Below, piece after piece: positions 1 to 8,167 of a DNA stretch of 12,111 nucleotides. The first letter of the stretch is position 1. Every line of letters begins with the position of its first letter. The notes below the pieces were generated by a model. It did not search any database. It was not told where the DNA came from and was given only the letters and a program-made list of their open reading frames with translations. The stretch covers positions 1-12,111 of the forward strand of contig JADNYV010000949.1 in assembly GCA_015501055.1 (NCBI GenBank), in the 5' to 3' direction. The translations under genes and the position numbers were made by a program. Source of the DNA: Mucidula mucida. Lineage: Eukaryota > Basidiomycota > Agaricomycetes > Agaricales > Physalacriaceae.

Positions 1-294
1 GCCTCGGTGGGACGTCCCCAACTTCCGTATCATTGCCTTGATACTCGTTTTATACCATTTATGTCCGTTCTGATCTCAGTGTCACTTTCCCTATGCGATA
101 CCCGAAGACATGGCGCTCAATTACTGTATACTTATTGTGTTCCGCCCAATCTACTACTTATGAATAAGTATGACAGCTGTATACATAGCATAATAAACCA
201 GTGGAAACCAGGTATACATGAATACGGACTCGTGATACAGATTCAACCAGGATTCAACTACTCACTGTATACTGTAATTTTCGTTAATGAGGTT
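1..294. other. Intergenic tract downstream of UTP18, rich in GTATAC palindromes
   Basis: No convincing gene. A 97-codon open frame covers positions 7-300 on the plus strand, but it has no recognisable domain, overlaps the UTP18 stop and looks like chance. The tract lies immediately 3' of the UTP18 stop, so it should hold that gene's 3' UTR and polyadenylation region; no canonical AATAAA was seen on the minus strand. The palindrome GTATAC occurs four times (126-131, 179-184, 212-217, 267-272), and the ten bases ACTGTATACT occur twice (123-132 and 264-273). A perfect 7-base inverted repeat, TACTTAT/ATAAGTA, with a 2-base spacer lies at 155-170. Confidence 0.5.
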
Positions 295-2158
295 TCATAA
301 TGTCCGCACATTATAATCCTTCAGATGATACAGTAACACCCTTCCTCTCGTGTTCCCGATAGCAAGATAGTCGCTTCTGGGGGAAAAATCTATGGTCGTA
401 ACATGGCCTACAGGCGTACTTGACGTGGGCCAATTTCCATAGGCAGTTAGGGATGGGAAGTGGATCTAAGCAAACATCAGAAACATAGTTGTTGAGAATG
501 AGAATGCTGACTAGTTTCATAGAATCATTCTTCTCCTTGCTAGCGATAGCCATGAGCTGAGCATCGTGATTGAACGTCATGGACGATATGGCCGTTGTTA
601 GATTTCCAAGAGTCTTCCTCGTATTCGGTTGTCCTTCCCGATTTTTCGCAAACGAGTCCGATTCGTACACATTGACCAGTCCCGTGTTAGAGCCAATGGC
701 AAGCCAGTCCGCGCAACCAGACATGGTCCTGCTCGTCCCTCGGAAGCCACCTTCATCCTTCCATCGACGCGAACACTTTCGCTGACCTATATCCCAGAGG
801 AAGACCTCCGCGTCCGCAGTGAGGGTGGCAAGTGTTCCATCGTCAGCCCACCAAAGTGACTTGATGCCGCCACTAGCTGAGCCTGGACATTTCATAGTGC
901 CGACTACCTGGCCTCCACCACTCTGCCAATCTACGAGATGAAGATTCCCGTTGCGGCCAGCAACAGCTAACAATCCGCCTCTAGGACTAAACGCGTTCAG
1001 ATCCATGTTTTCTAGCTTGTCTTTGGAAGCTGAAGAGAAGCGGGAGCCCCAAAGGCCTGTTTGATTGGTTACTTGGCCTGTCTGGAGATCGAAGATGGAA
1101 TATGTCGGACGCGTGCCGGTCAAGAGAAGATGGGAACCCGATGGGTGGAAGGACAGAGATGTGAGCGGGAGAGAGGGTATATGAAGGGTCTGTAATAGTG
1201 GAGAGGTATGGCCATCAATCTTGCACAAGGAATCAGTCCAGTGAACGAAGGAGGAAACGTGGAACATACGTTGTATAAACGGACGCGACGATCACCTGTG
1301 CCGACAGCCAACACTGGAACACGGTCGCTGGGATGGAAATCGATGGACTTGACGTCTCCGATATTTGATTTTTGTGATTCTTGATTCGCGTCGCGTAGAC
1401 GTTCAATAGCGATAGTGCCCGGCGCAAGCGTTGAACGCCTTTTCTGAGACAGAATACCGGTAGTCGAGGTAAGCAAGTTGTCCAGGCCATCCTCGTCCTC
1501 GTCCTCATCGCGCCGCCGCTTCCGTGCCCATGACGGTGCAGGATTAATACGTTCGAATTGTCGCCTTAGACGTGATTCGTACTCATGACCGGACAGAATA
1601 GTTTCTGAAGGCGCATCCCGTAGTTTTCGTAACTGGTTGCTTTCAATGGACACTGTGGGCGGGTCCGATGGATCCGACCATGCTGCTGCTTTACGAGGTC
1701 GTGACAGTGGATTCGGAGGTATTGATTTGTCTTTCTCTTCTTCTTCTTCTTCTGACTCGTCCGAGCTGGAGTCACCATCGCCCTCAGGTTTTTCTTCGCT
1801 TGAATCCTCCTCCGCCTGCTCATCTACTTCTTTGTCGGATTCGTCGGATTCATGGTTGATATTGGAAACTTCCCCATTGTCAACAAAGAACAACTGAGCA
1901 GATTATTGAGCAAGAAGTAGAACAGAATAAAGCACTCACGTCCGCATCATCGAGATTCTGAAATTCTTTTCCTGCTTCTAATTCGTCGTCTTCAATCTCA
2001 ATAACATTCTTGCTGTCATTCGGTATATAGGGCGTCCCAAATAAAAGACTTTCGAGTCGACGTTCTTCGTCGTCCTTGCTGGCATCATCTAGTAACGGAT
2101 TTGGGCCCTTGGACTCGTCTTTAGCAATTCGTTGACGTTTACGCCCATGCTTTGCCAT
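295..2158 (-). CDS. utp18: UTP18-like U3 snoRNP/SSU processome WD40 protein
   Basis: Predicted nucleolar component of the small-subunit processome (UTP-B subcomplex in yeast), needed for U3-guided processing of 18S pre-rRNA. Four exons: 2158-1940, 1893-1270, 1219-512, 465-295; all three introns (46, 50, 46 bases) are phase 0. The 573-residue product is close to yeast Utp18 (about 590). Residues 1-73 are basic then acidic and include the SLLFGTPY motif. A long Asp/Glu/Ser tract covers about residues 88-130. WD40 repeats follow from about residue 240, with the motifs VLAVGTGDRRVRLYN, LSFHPSGSHLLLTG and YLAIGNTRGRVLLYHL near the C-terminus. The last intron (466-511, donor GTCAGC) is needed to reach that final repeat; without it the frame ends in unrelated sequence. 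The start is the first ATG of the frame. The family call rests on motif recognition, not on a search. Confidence 0.9.
1735..1753. repeat. TTC/GAA trinucleotide run coding for poly-Glu in UTP18
   Basis: A short imperfect run of TTC (GAA on the coding strand) encodes the consecutive glutamates in the acidic tract of UTP18. It is low-complexity coding sequence and may vary in length. The same run creates a Ser-rich open frame on the opposite strand that should not be called a gene. Confidence 0.6.
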
Positions 2159-2398
2159 GGATCTATTGAACGTGAGTGAGAATTGACACGTGGACGTCAG
2201 ATACACACTATTGAGCGCAAGGACTTGTTGTGGTTAAGAGATGAAGTTATTGATGGAAGAGAAAATGTCAAAATCTCGCTGTTTACCGTTACGTCATGAC
2301 ATGGTGTCAGCACTCAGTTGTAAGCGCGTTGGGTTTCTCGAAGGACGAGCAAGATACGGACATTTTGATATAAAGCAGAGATAATGATGTAGACTAGA
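2159..2398. other. Intergenic region: UTP18 5' region and alpha-galactosidase 3' region
   Basis: These 240 bases separate two tandem minus-strand genes, so they must hold the UTP18 promoter and 5' UTR (right next to 2158) and the 3' UTR of the alpha-galactosidase (next to 2399). No clear TATA box, polyadenylation hexamer or repeat was recognised. Confidence 0.5.
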
Positions 2399-4487
2399 TC
2401 AAGCAGACGTTATCAGGTACGCCACATTATCGTGAGCTGCAACGCTAACAGAGAAATTGGCCGTCGCCGCGTACGAGCCAGACAAGTCATTCCCTGTCCA
2501 CATATCATGCATTTTGAAACTACCAGATGTTCCCAGACCAGGGACACTCGACAAAGTGAACGTTTTAGTGGCTGTACTTGAAGATGTATTGATGATAAAG
2601 ACGTGCGTGCCTTTCGACGAGTTGCCGGAGTAGTACTCTGGCGGAGACGTCGTGGGTGCCCTACTGTAAGCGGCGAACGGGCTCGCCGGAGTACCCACTG
2701 TAGCATCCTGGTGGAAGGCAAGGAGCTCCGCATTCGTGATGATGCCCACTTGAGTTGAATTGAGCAAACTCAGCTAAACCCTCATGAGTTATCTTCAAGC
2801 ATCACAAAAAGTCACTCACGTCAGTGCCCAACAATATAGGACTCTTCAAAAAGATCCAGGCCGCAAAGTGGGTGCGCTGTTCCTCGATCGTAAGAGCGCC
2901 GTTACCTTTGAGAGGTATAAGTCTACAGCGTTACGAGGCGCGTAGCAGACAAACCCACCAATTTCCATCATATCCATATCATTGTGTGCCCAGAAATCAA
3001 TGGCTGATAAATGCGCCACATTGGTCGTTATGATGTTCATAATATATGACCAAGTAGGACTGCATGAGTGGTTAGCTGACAATATAGAAATGTGATAGAG
3101 TTGCCCACCTGGAATCACCAGACATTCTCCAAGAATGGCCCTACGGAAATGTCAAGGCATCGCCAAGACGCTTGAGAGTAGCCCACTCACTACACGCGCA
3201 CCCCATTCCCACACGTTATAGGCGTTCCAGTTGCAGAGGTCGTACTGTATCGGGCGGGACTGATCCGCTAGAGCTCCACTATGTGATTCTCAATTTCGAA
3301 GTAGTTTAGAAGGATATCTTGAAGACTGACCCCATCTGCCGATACCGAACTGCAGAATTGGAGTTGCTGAAACCGAGTTCCGTTAGTAGCGCGCCAAAGG
3401 GTAGCGATATCAGCATCACGTACTACCAGTCATTGTTCTGAGGCGTCCCACTGTCACTCCAATTTCCGGGAACATTACAGTTATCTAAAGTAGGATGATC
3501 AGATCGCAGCAGAGATATTTTCTGTACAAAGCTCGCCATATTTCAAGTAATCGATGCCCCAAGCAGCAAATGTCGACGCGTCGAGAGCTTCCGTATCGAG
3601 GGAGCCTGGGAAGCCGGCACATGTAGCGGTGCCCGCGTCTCTGTATGCGCTAATGAGGAGCAAGATTCCAACCCAGTGTGGTTGCCTACCCATATATGCC
3701 TATCTTGAGTCCAAGCGCATGAATTTGAGTCGCAACACCGCTGATTCCGTTAGGAAATTTACTGGGATCTGGAGTATTGGTTCCCGTAGTGGAGTTGCGT
3801 GCCATCAGGGACCAACAATCCTATTTCTCAGTTCCAGCCATCGTTTGAGCGTTATCAATGGTTTTAGAACGTACATCGATGTTGATATACTCGTAGCCAG
3901 CGTCTTTCAGTCCAAGAGAAATGAAAGAGTTGGCTGCAGCCAAAACCTTGGCTTCACTGATAGCTGAAGACAAGGTAAAACACGGTCTCTGTCAAGAAAG
4001 AGTGGAGTAGACGCATACAACAACCGTAAGCATTCCAATGATTCCAGCTATATATCTGTCAGGTCGGATACTCTACAGAGGTTCTAGATCTTACCCCAAA
4101 GCAGGTAGTTTACCAGTATCAGGTGAAGGCGGGTCCGATGGTGCACTGCCCGCAATTCCTGTCACTGTACCAGAGGCAGATGTTGTCGTTGAGGAAGAAG
4201 TCGCGCTAGGTCTCGCAGTTGTAGTTGTGGCGACTACCGTGGTGCCAGACGTGGACGCGCTGCTCGCAGTTGCGGGAAGGCATTGGGAATACCAATCATT
4301 CGAGTAAGTACACGTCCATCTAAAATCGTAACAGTCAAGCAGGCGTACCAATGATACTTTGAACGTACCCAGACGTGCAGGTTGTGCTACCGGTCCACCC
4401 AGTACCACCGCATTGGCCATACGGGGAGGATTGAGCGGAGACACGCCCAGATACTACGATGAGAAGAGATAGGTAGGTACTGAGCAT
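2399..4487 (-). CDS. Secreted alpha-galactosidase, N-terminal CBM1 plus GH27 catalytic domain
   Basis: Retaining alpha-galactosidase expected to release terminal alpha-linked galactose from galactomannan and raffinose-type sugars outside the cell. Thirteen exons: 4487-4369, 4319-4095, 4047-4019, 3963-3875, 3820-3690, 3640-3537, 3484-3424, 3366-3331, 3278-3191, 3140-3109, 3059-2959, 2905-2820, 2773-2399; 491 aa. Residues 1-18 are a signal peptide (cleavage near VSA/QS). CBM1 at about 20-55 has four cysteines and the YGQCGGTGW and NDWYSQC signatures. A Ser/Thr/Ala/Pro linker runs to about 110. The GH27 barrel begins at [14 protein letters not shown]. The predicted nucleophile is Asp233 in LKYDNC and the acid/base is Asp303 in SWRMSGD (RxxxD). 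The C-terminal beta domain includes HDMWTGNDL. Splicing every intron restores one continuous family-like frame. Intron 6 (3485-3536) needs a GC donor. Exons 3, 8 and 10 are only 29, 36 and 32 bases long. Confidence 0.93.
3485..3536 (-). other. GC-AG intron splitting the GH27 nucleophile codon
   Basis: On the coding strand the exon ends AAATATG and the intron begins GCGAGC and ends CTTTAG; the next exon begins ATAACTGT. Joining them makes GAT AAC TGT, giving the invariant KYDNC motif. The nearest GT donor (11 bases further in) would give KYGELYNC and lose the nucleophile. Length is 52 bases. Confidence 0.82.
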
Positions 4488-4743
4488 GATCCCGGGCCGT
4501 CGTCGCGTCTCGAGTTGCGTTATTTTATAGACTTCGGTATGTCTTGGGGGAATTGTCGGATGCCGACTCGCCATGCGACACAAACAGTGACCATATTCAA
4601 TATGTAGATTACACAGAGAGATAATCCGGGAAACTGTGTCAAGCCAGGGAGTTGTGCAGGTGGCAAGTAGAATAGGGAGATGGTGGGCCGGTGAAGCCAG
4701 GTGATCAACAGGACACAACAACGCGTCTTGACTTCTCGCCACG
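4488..4743. promoter_or_regulatory. Divergent promoter region between alpha-galactosidase and PH/coiled-coil gene
   Basis: 256 bases lie between two start codons on opposite strands, so both promoters must sit here or extend into the neighbouring gene. The alpha-galactosidase side has a TATA-like box (see 4521-4529). On the other side the ATG at 4744 is preceded by an in-frame TGA at 4729-4731, which fixes the start if no 5' intron is present. I could not identify a perfect carbon-catabolite repressor site. Confidence 0.6.
4521..4529 (-). promoter_or_regulatory. TATA-like box of the alpha-galactosidase gene
   Basis: Reads TATAAAATA on the minus strand, ending 33 bases before the ATG at 4487. 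That spacing puts transcription start very close to the ATG, so the 5' UTR would be very short. A strong TATA box suits an inducible secreted-enzyme gene; no experimental support is available from sequence alone. Confidence 0.55.
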
Positions 4744-7328
4744 ATGCTGGGACCTCGAGCGAGGGACTCGCGTTCAAGTATCGCAGTGCTCGACCGCAAA
4801 AAATCCACGAAACAGCTCATCTCTCGCTTTGAATCTCTTGCACCTCAGCCATCATCTGCTCTTTCCCGAACTCCGAGTGCTCAAGAGACAATCCCGCCTA
4901 ATCATGTATATCTCACAAAAAAGGACAAATCCTCAGTCCGCCAGTCATTCAGGAATCTTATGGGACTCTTCAAGAAAGGCGATTCTAAATTCAAGGTTAA
5001 CCAAGTGTTCAACGCCAAGCGTCTTTCGTCATCTAACGCAGCATCTCTGGTGTCGCGGTCAACAATACCTCCTTCGTATGTCTGCATGACTGGGACTGTT
5101 CTGTATATGGCGAGAGTTGCTGACGGTAGCTCCCCTTCTTCTGTCCTTCCCGTGTGGACGACAGCTACTGCAGCGCTCAAACTACCTGAACTCCTCATCT
5201 CTTCCGTCTCCATAAATGGACACCCTGATACGCATTCACTTCCTCTGAAAGACGTTTCTGACGTCCGCTCGCTCATAGCTCACCAAATCGATCCCGACGA
5301 ACTAGCGATGCTACCCAAGGATTATGATCTGGACGACTTGCGATTCTTTGAACTCGTATTTGACGGTAGACCCATGGAGCGATTCGCCGTAACTTCTATC
5401 CACGAACGCGCAGACTGGGTTAGCTCAATATGGTACGTTTGTATCATTTATTGCCTTATGGTCCTCATCATGAGCAGGGATGCCGTTCTGTCCTGTCGAG
5501 GCAGGAGGCCTTCAAACATAATGCATTCTCAAGCCCTTGAAACCCCAATGGAAAAGTCGTTTACAGGAGCCTCATCTGAATCACCTCTCAGCGAACGTCC
5601 GTTACCTCTGACTCCCCCTCAGGCCGACAGCAATTCCGTCCCTCAAGAAACGGAAACCGCTGAACCTTACTCTGAAGTCTCGCACGAACCTGACTCTCCG
5701 ACTGTTCGCAAATCTCGTCCAGACACGCACTCCGTTATAACCTCCAACAAGCCGTTACCTCTCCTCATCCCAGGACCAGGTGATCTCAGCCTCTGGTCGG
5801 CAACTGGAGCCATCGTAGATGCGTACGCCGATACGTCGCTTCCTGACGAACCATTTCGACCCGAGGATACACCCTTTATTTCGAGAGAACTGGAAAAGCT
5901 CTCACTGAGCCTGACTAGCCTGGAAGAACGCGTAGCTGCTCTTCTCAAGAAGACGGACTACGGAATCAACAATGTTAACTCAAGAATGGATCGCACAGAA
6001 AACGCGTTGTTAAAAATGTCTCAAGATGTGACTTCGCTCACCAACAGACCTGTAATGGCCGAACAGCCCGTTTTCGATCCATCCTACCTCGACCATATCT
6101 CCAACTCCGTCCAAACACTGCAGATTCTCTCGCGAGAGCTACGGTCTGTGGTGGAGCGTCTTGAAGAGAAGAAGGATCACGGTGGATCTCAACCAATAAC
6201 GCCAGAGCCTGTTCCTCCTTTCCCGACCATGGCTCCATTGCTGGGAAAGCTGGGCGCTATTGAAACAGGAATTGCGAATAGTGGCACTGAGGTACTCATT
6301 GGATTCCTTTGAGATCCTTAACATCAATTGAATTTGCCTTGTTAGATGTTCCAGATAACTACCATGCTGAAAGGCGAGGTCGAACAACGTAATTTACTAA
6401 GCCAACAGCAAACAGATAGTGTCCGATATCTTAACGAACTGAACACGGTAGGTTGCTTCTCATTGCTTGGAGTAAGTATATGCTGAACTGGTCCGGTAAC
6501 AGTGGCTCGAATCTTTCGTAAATAATGGTGCCTCACAAATCCAATTTATGCACGGGTCTGTCGAACAGATTCGTCATACGTTGGGATGTGAGCCGACAGA
6601 GGTTGGTCAGGGACCGACCGTCGTAGCGCTCCTGCACGAAGTCAAGGGTAGCATCGACGAGTTGAGAGGATCCATTGGGGAGGCTCTGAGTTTCAATAGA
6701 CCGATGGCTGGTCTGAGTGGGTTTTCTTTTCTCAAAGTGCCGCGAGTGCTGCTCATTCCTGCCAGCATCAGAACAGGTGGTTGATCTTATAGCGCGTCAG
6801 AATCAGCACCAAGAGGCCTTGTTTCGAGGATTGACTGCAGGTGAAGACCATGTTAGACATCGTATCGTTGCGGCTTAACATCTTCCAGAGCTTACAAGTG
6901 AAATCAGAGGGGAACGCATGCGTTTCGTTGACGCCATGAAAGAGGCAACGGAAATCAATGTACAGTGTATGTGGACCAAACGCTCAAACGCCATCGCTGA
7001 AAAAGTTCCAGCCCATGTAGAAGATTTCAAGAAGGAACTGAAGCGAGAAGTCCACGGAATGATGAAGGAAGTTGGACGATTATACAAAGAAAGGCAGACT
7101 ATGGAGAACCAGATTGCAGAGTTGCTCGCATTTCATACAAGACAGAAACAAGGCATAGTGGTGAGTCCGCAAAGCAGCTTGATGAGCAATGCATTCATAT
7201 TTAGCAAGCCTTTCGCGATGGCACCTCTGTCCCAACCAATGCAACAACAGCCGCCTGCACAGGATTCATACCAGCAACAACGTAGTCGACCTCAACAAGG
7301 CGCACAAGGAAGTAGACCCGGATATTAG
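4744..7328 (+). CDS. Unassigned protein: PH-like domain, coiled coils, Gln/Pro-rich tail
   Basis: Function not recognised. Exons 4744-5432, 5478-6291, 6346-6447, 6503-6710, 6772-6840, 6889-7328; about 773 aa. Residues 1-110 are Ser/Arg/Lys-rich and probably disordered, with a small basic-hydrophobic patch LMGLFKKGD near 72-80. Residues about 112-236 look like a pleckstrin-homology fold: alternating strands (GTVLYMARV, FFELVFDG, RFAVTS) followed by a C-terminal helix with the typical conserved Trp (ERADWVSSIWDAV). A Ser/Pro/Thr-rich segment (about 240-340) follows, then long heptad-like helices (LEKLSLSLTSLEERVAALL, LQILSRELRSVVERL, EDFKKELKREVHGMMKEV) and a Gln/Pro-rich tail. A cytosolic scaffold or membrane-associated adaptor is a reasonable inference. 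The junctions at 6711-6771 and 6841-6888 rest on frame continuity only. An extra intron at 7161 (GTGAGT) is possible. Confidence 0.75.
5433..5477 (+). other. 45-base stop-free intron in the PH-like domain
   Basis: Donor GTACGT follows ATATG and the acceptor is GAGCAG. Splicing gives SSIWDAVLSC, completing a PH-type C-terminal helix. The intron is exactly 15 codons with no stop, so a simple reading retains it and adds a hydrophobic stretch (about YVCIIYCLMVLIM) that resembles a transmembrane segment. I treat it as an intron because the donor is strong and the insert would break the helix. Confidence 0.75.
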
Positions 7329-7375
7329 ATAGAGACGCGTTCTATGTCCAATATCTTGTCTGTACTGCCGTGGAA

Positions 7376-7381
7376 AATAAA
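7376..7381 (+). terminator. Putative polyadenylation signal AATAAA
   Basis: A canonical AATAAA hexamer lies 47 bases after the TAG stop (7326-7328) of the PH/coiled-coil gene, in the 98-base gap before the convergent ATP synthase delta gene ends at 7427. The two genes are tail-to-tail and their 3' UTRs probably overlap. Confidence 0.5.
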
Positions 7382-7426
7382 GATCTATACGCCATGGAAT
7401 TCAAGTACCGAGTCCAAGGGAATTGA

Positions 7427-8063
7427 TTATTTGTTCGCAACAGCATGTTGAAGTGCTTGGTACACTTCGACTTCAATCTCTGCCTCCATTTTGTCTTCTT
7501 CTGAACCGTTGCCTGCTAAGACTTTCTCTGCCTCGGCCAGGTTGGCACGGATGGCCTACGCGTATAAGCGGAAGGGCCGGGGGGAATGAAAGGGTAACAT
7601 ACCTCCGGTGAAAAGTCAGTCAAAGGCGCGGCCTCTACAACATTGATGGTGAGCTTGTTATCTGGGTGTACGGTCGCGAATCCGCCAGATGCTACACGCT
7701 ATTAGATTATGAGCGTATATTGCACAGTACAACGCACCAAACCACTTCTTGGGGGTCTCTCCGGTGGCTTCGATAACCTCCACGACGCCAGGACGTAAAG
7801 GTTCAATTGAGGGGACGTGGTCAGCCAATATACCCATGTCACCGGTCGCAGCGGGGATATTGACCTGGACGACCTCGGTCGACGTGAAGATGGCCTAGCG
7901 AGACGTTGGCGACCGATGGCGGACAAGCAAAGGAAAATACCTGGTGGGGCAGGACGAGGGAGAGCTTTATTTTGTCCGCGGCCACTGCATATCCGCGCCT
8001 GGAGATGGAAATCGCTGAGGGGGCGCGTCGGGCGGCGGAAGACAGAAAACGGAGCGCAGACAT
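7427..8063 (-). CDS. ATP16: Mitochondrial F1F0-ATP synthase delta subunit
   Basis: Central-stalk subunit of F1 that, with gamma and epsilon, couples proton flow to ATP synthesis in the mitochondrial matrix. Four exons: 8063-7941, 7894-7738, 7691-7603, 7555-7427; introns of 46, 46 and 47 bases; 165 aa, a normal length for fungal delta. Residues 1 to about 25 are an Arg/Ser/Ala-rich mitochondrial presequence (SSAARRAP, SRRGY). The mature part starts ADKIKLSLVLPHQ, followed by the beta-sandwich signatures TGDMGILADHVPSIEPL, KKWFASGGFATVHP and EAAPLTDFSPE. The C-terminal helical hairpin has ANLAEAEKVLAG and ends in VANK. All introns give in-frame joins with GT-AG ends. It is convergent with the PH/coiled-coil gene and lies 104 bases downstream of the glutamate-cysteine ligase stop on the same strand. 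Confidence 0.95.
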
Positions 8064-8167
8064 GATGACCGACTTTGAACGTCGCTCGTGCGTTTACGGG
8101 TTTGGGTCTCTTCGGCAAACTCCAGATACGTATTAAATATTCTAGTTATTTTTATAAGTATATTTAA
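8064..8167. promoter_or_regulatory. Compact 104-base gap: ATP16 5' region and ligase 3' end
   Basis: Holds the 3' UTR of the glutamate-cysteine ligase gene and at least the proximal promoter and 5' UTR of ATP16. The side next to the ligase stop is very AT-rich (about 8130-8167), consistent with 3' processing. No clear TATA box for ATP16 was identified. Confidence 0.45.

Noticed and set aside
7..300. 97-codon plus-strand open frame
   Set aside because: No recognisable domain, no family-like composition, and it runs into the UTP18 stop region; probably chance.
1637..1897. Plus-strand open frame rich in Ser/Leu/Asp opposite UTP18
   Set aside because: It is the mirror of the Glu/Ser-coding GAA/TCC repeats of UTP18 exon 2 and has no independent support.
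3554..3967. 137-codon plus-strand open frame opposite the alpha-galactosidase
   Set aside because: It crosses several confirmed-looking introns and exons of the minus-strand gene and shows no domain.
4038..4307. Plus-strand frame with Val/Ala-rich, membrane-like sequence
   Set aside because: Antisense of the Ser/Thr linker of the alpha-galactosidase; the Val/Ala richness follows from the ACN/GCN codons on the other strand.
2774..4368. Alpha-galactosidase as a pseudogene because its frame is broken many times
   Set aside because: Every break coincides with a consensus short intron (one with a GC donor), and splicing gives an unbroken 491-residue protein with all key residues.
7379..7403. Cluster of restriction-type palindromes (AGATCT, CCATGG, GAATTC) suggesting a cloning linker
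   Set aside because: They lie between two native 3' ends with natural flanks and no vector sequence; most simply coincidence.
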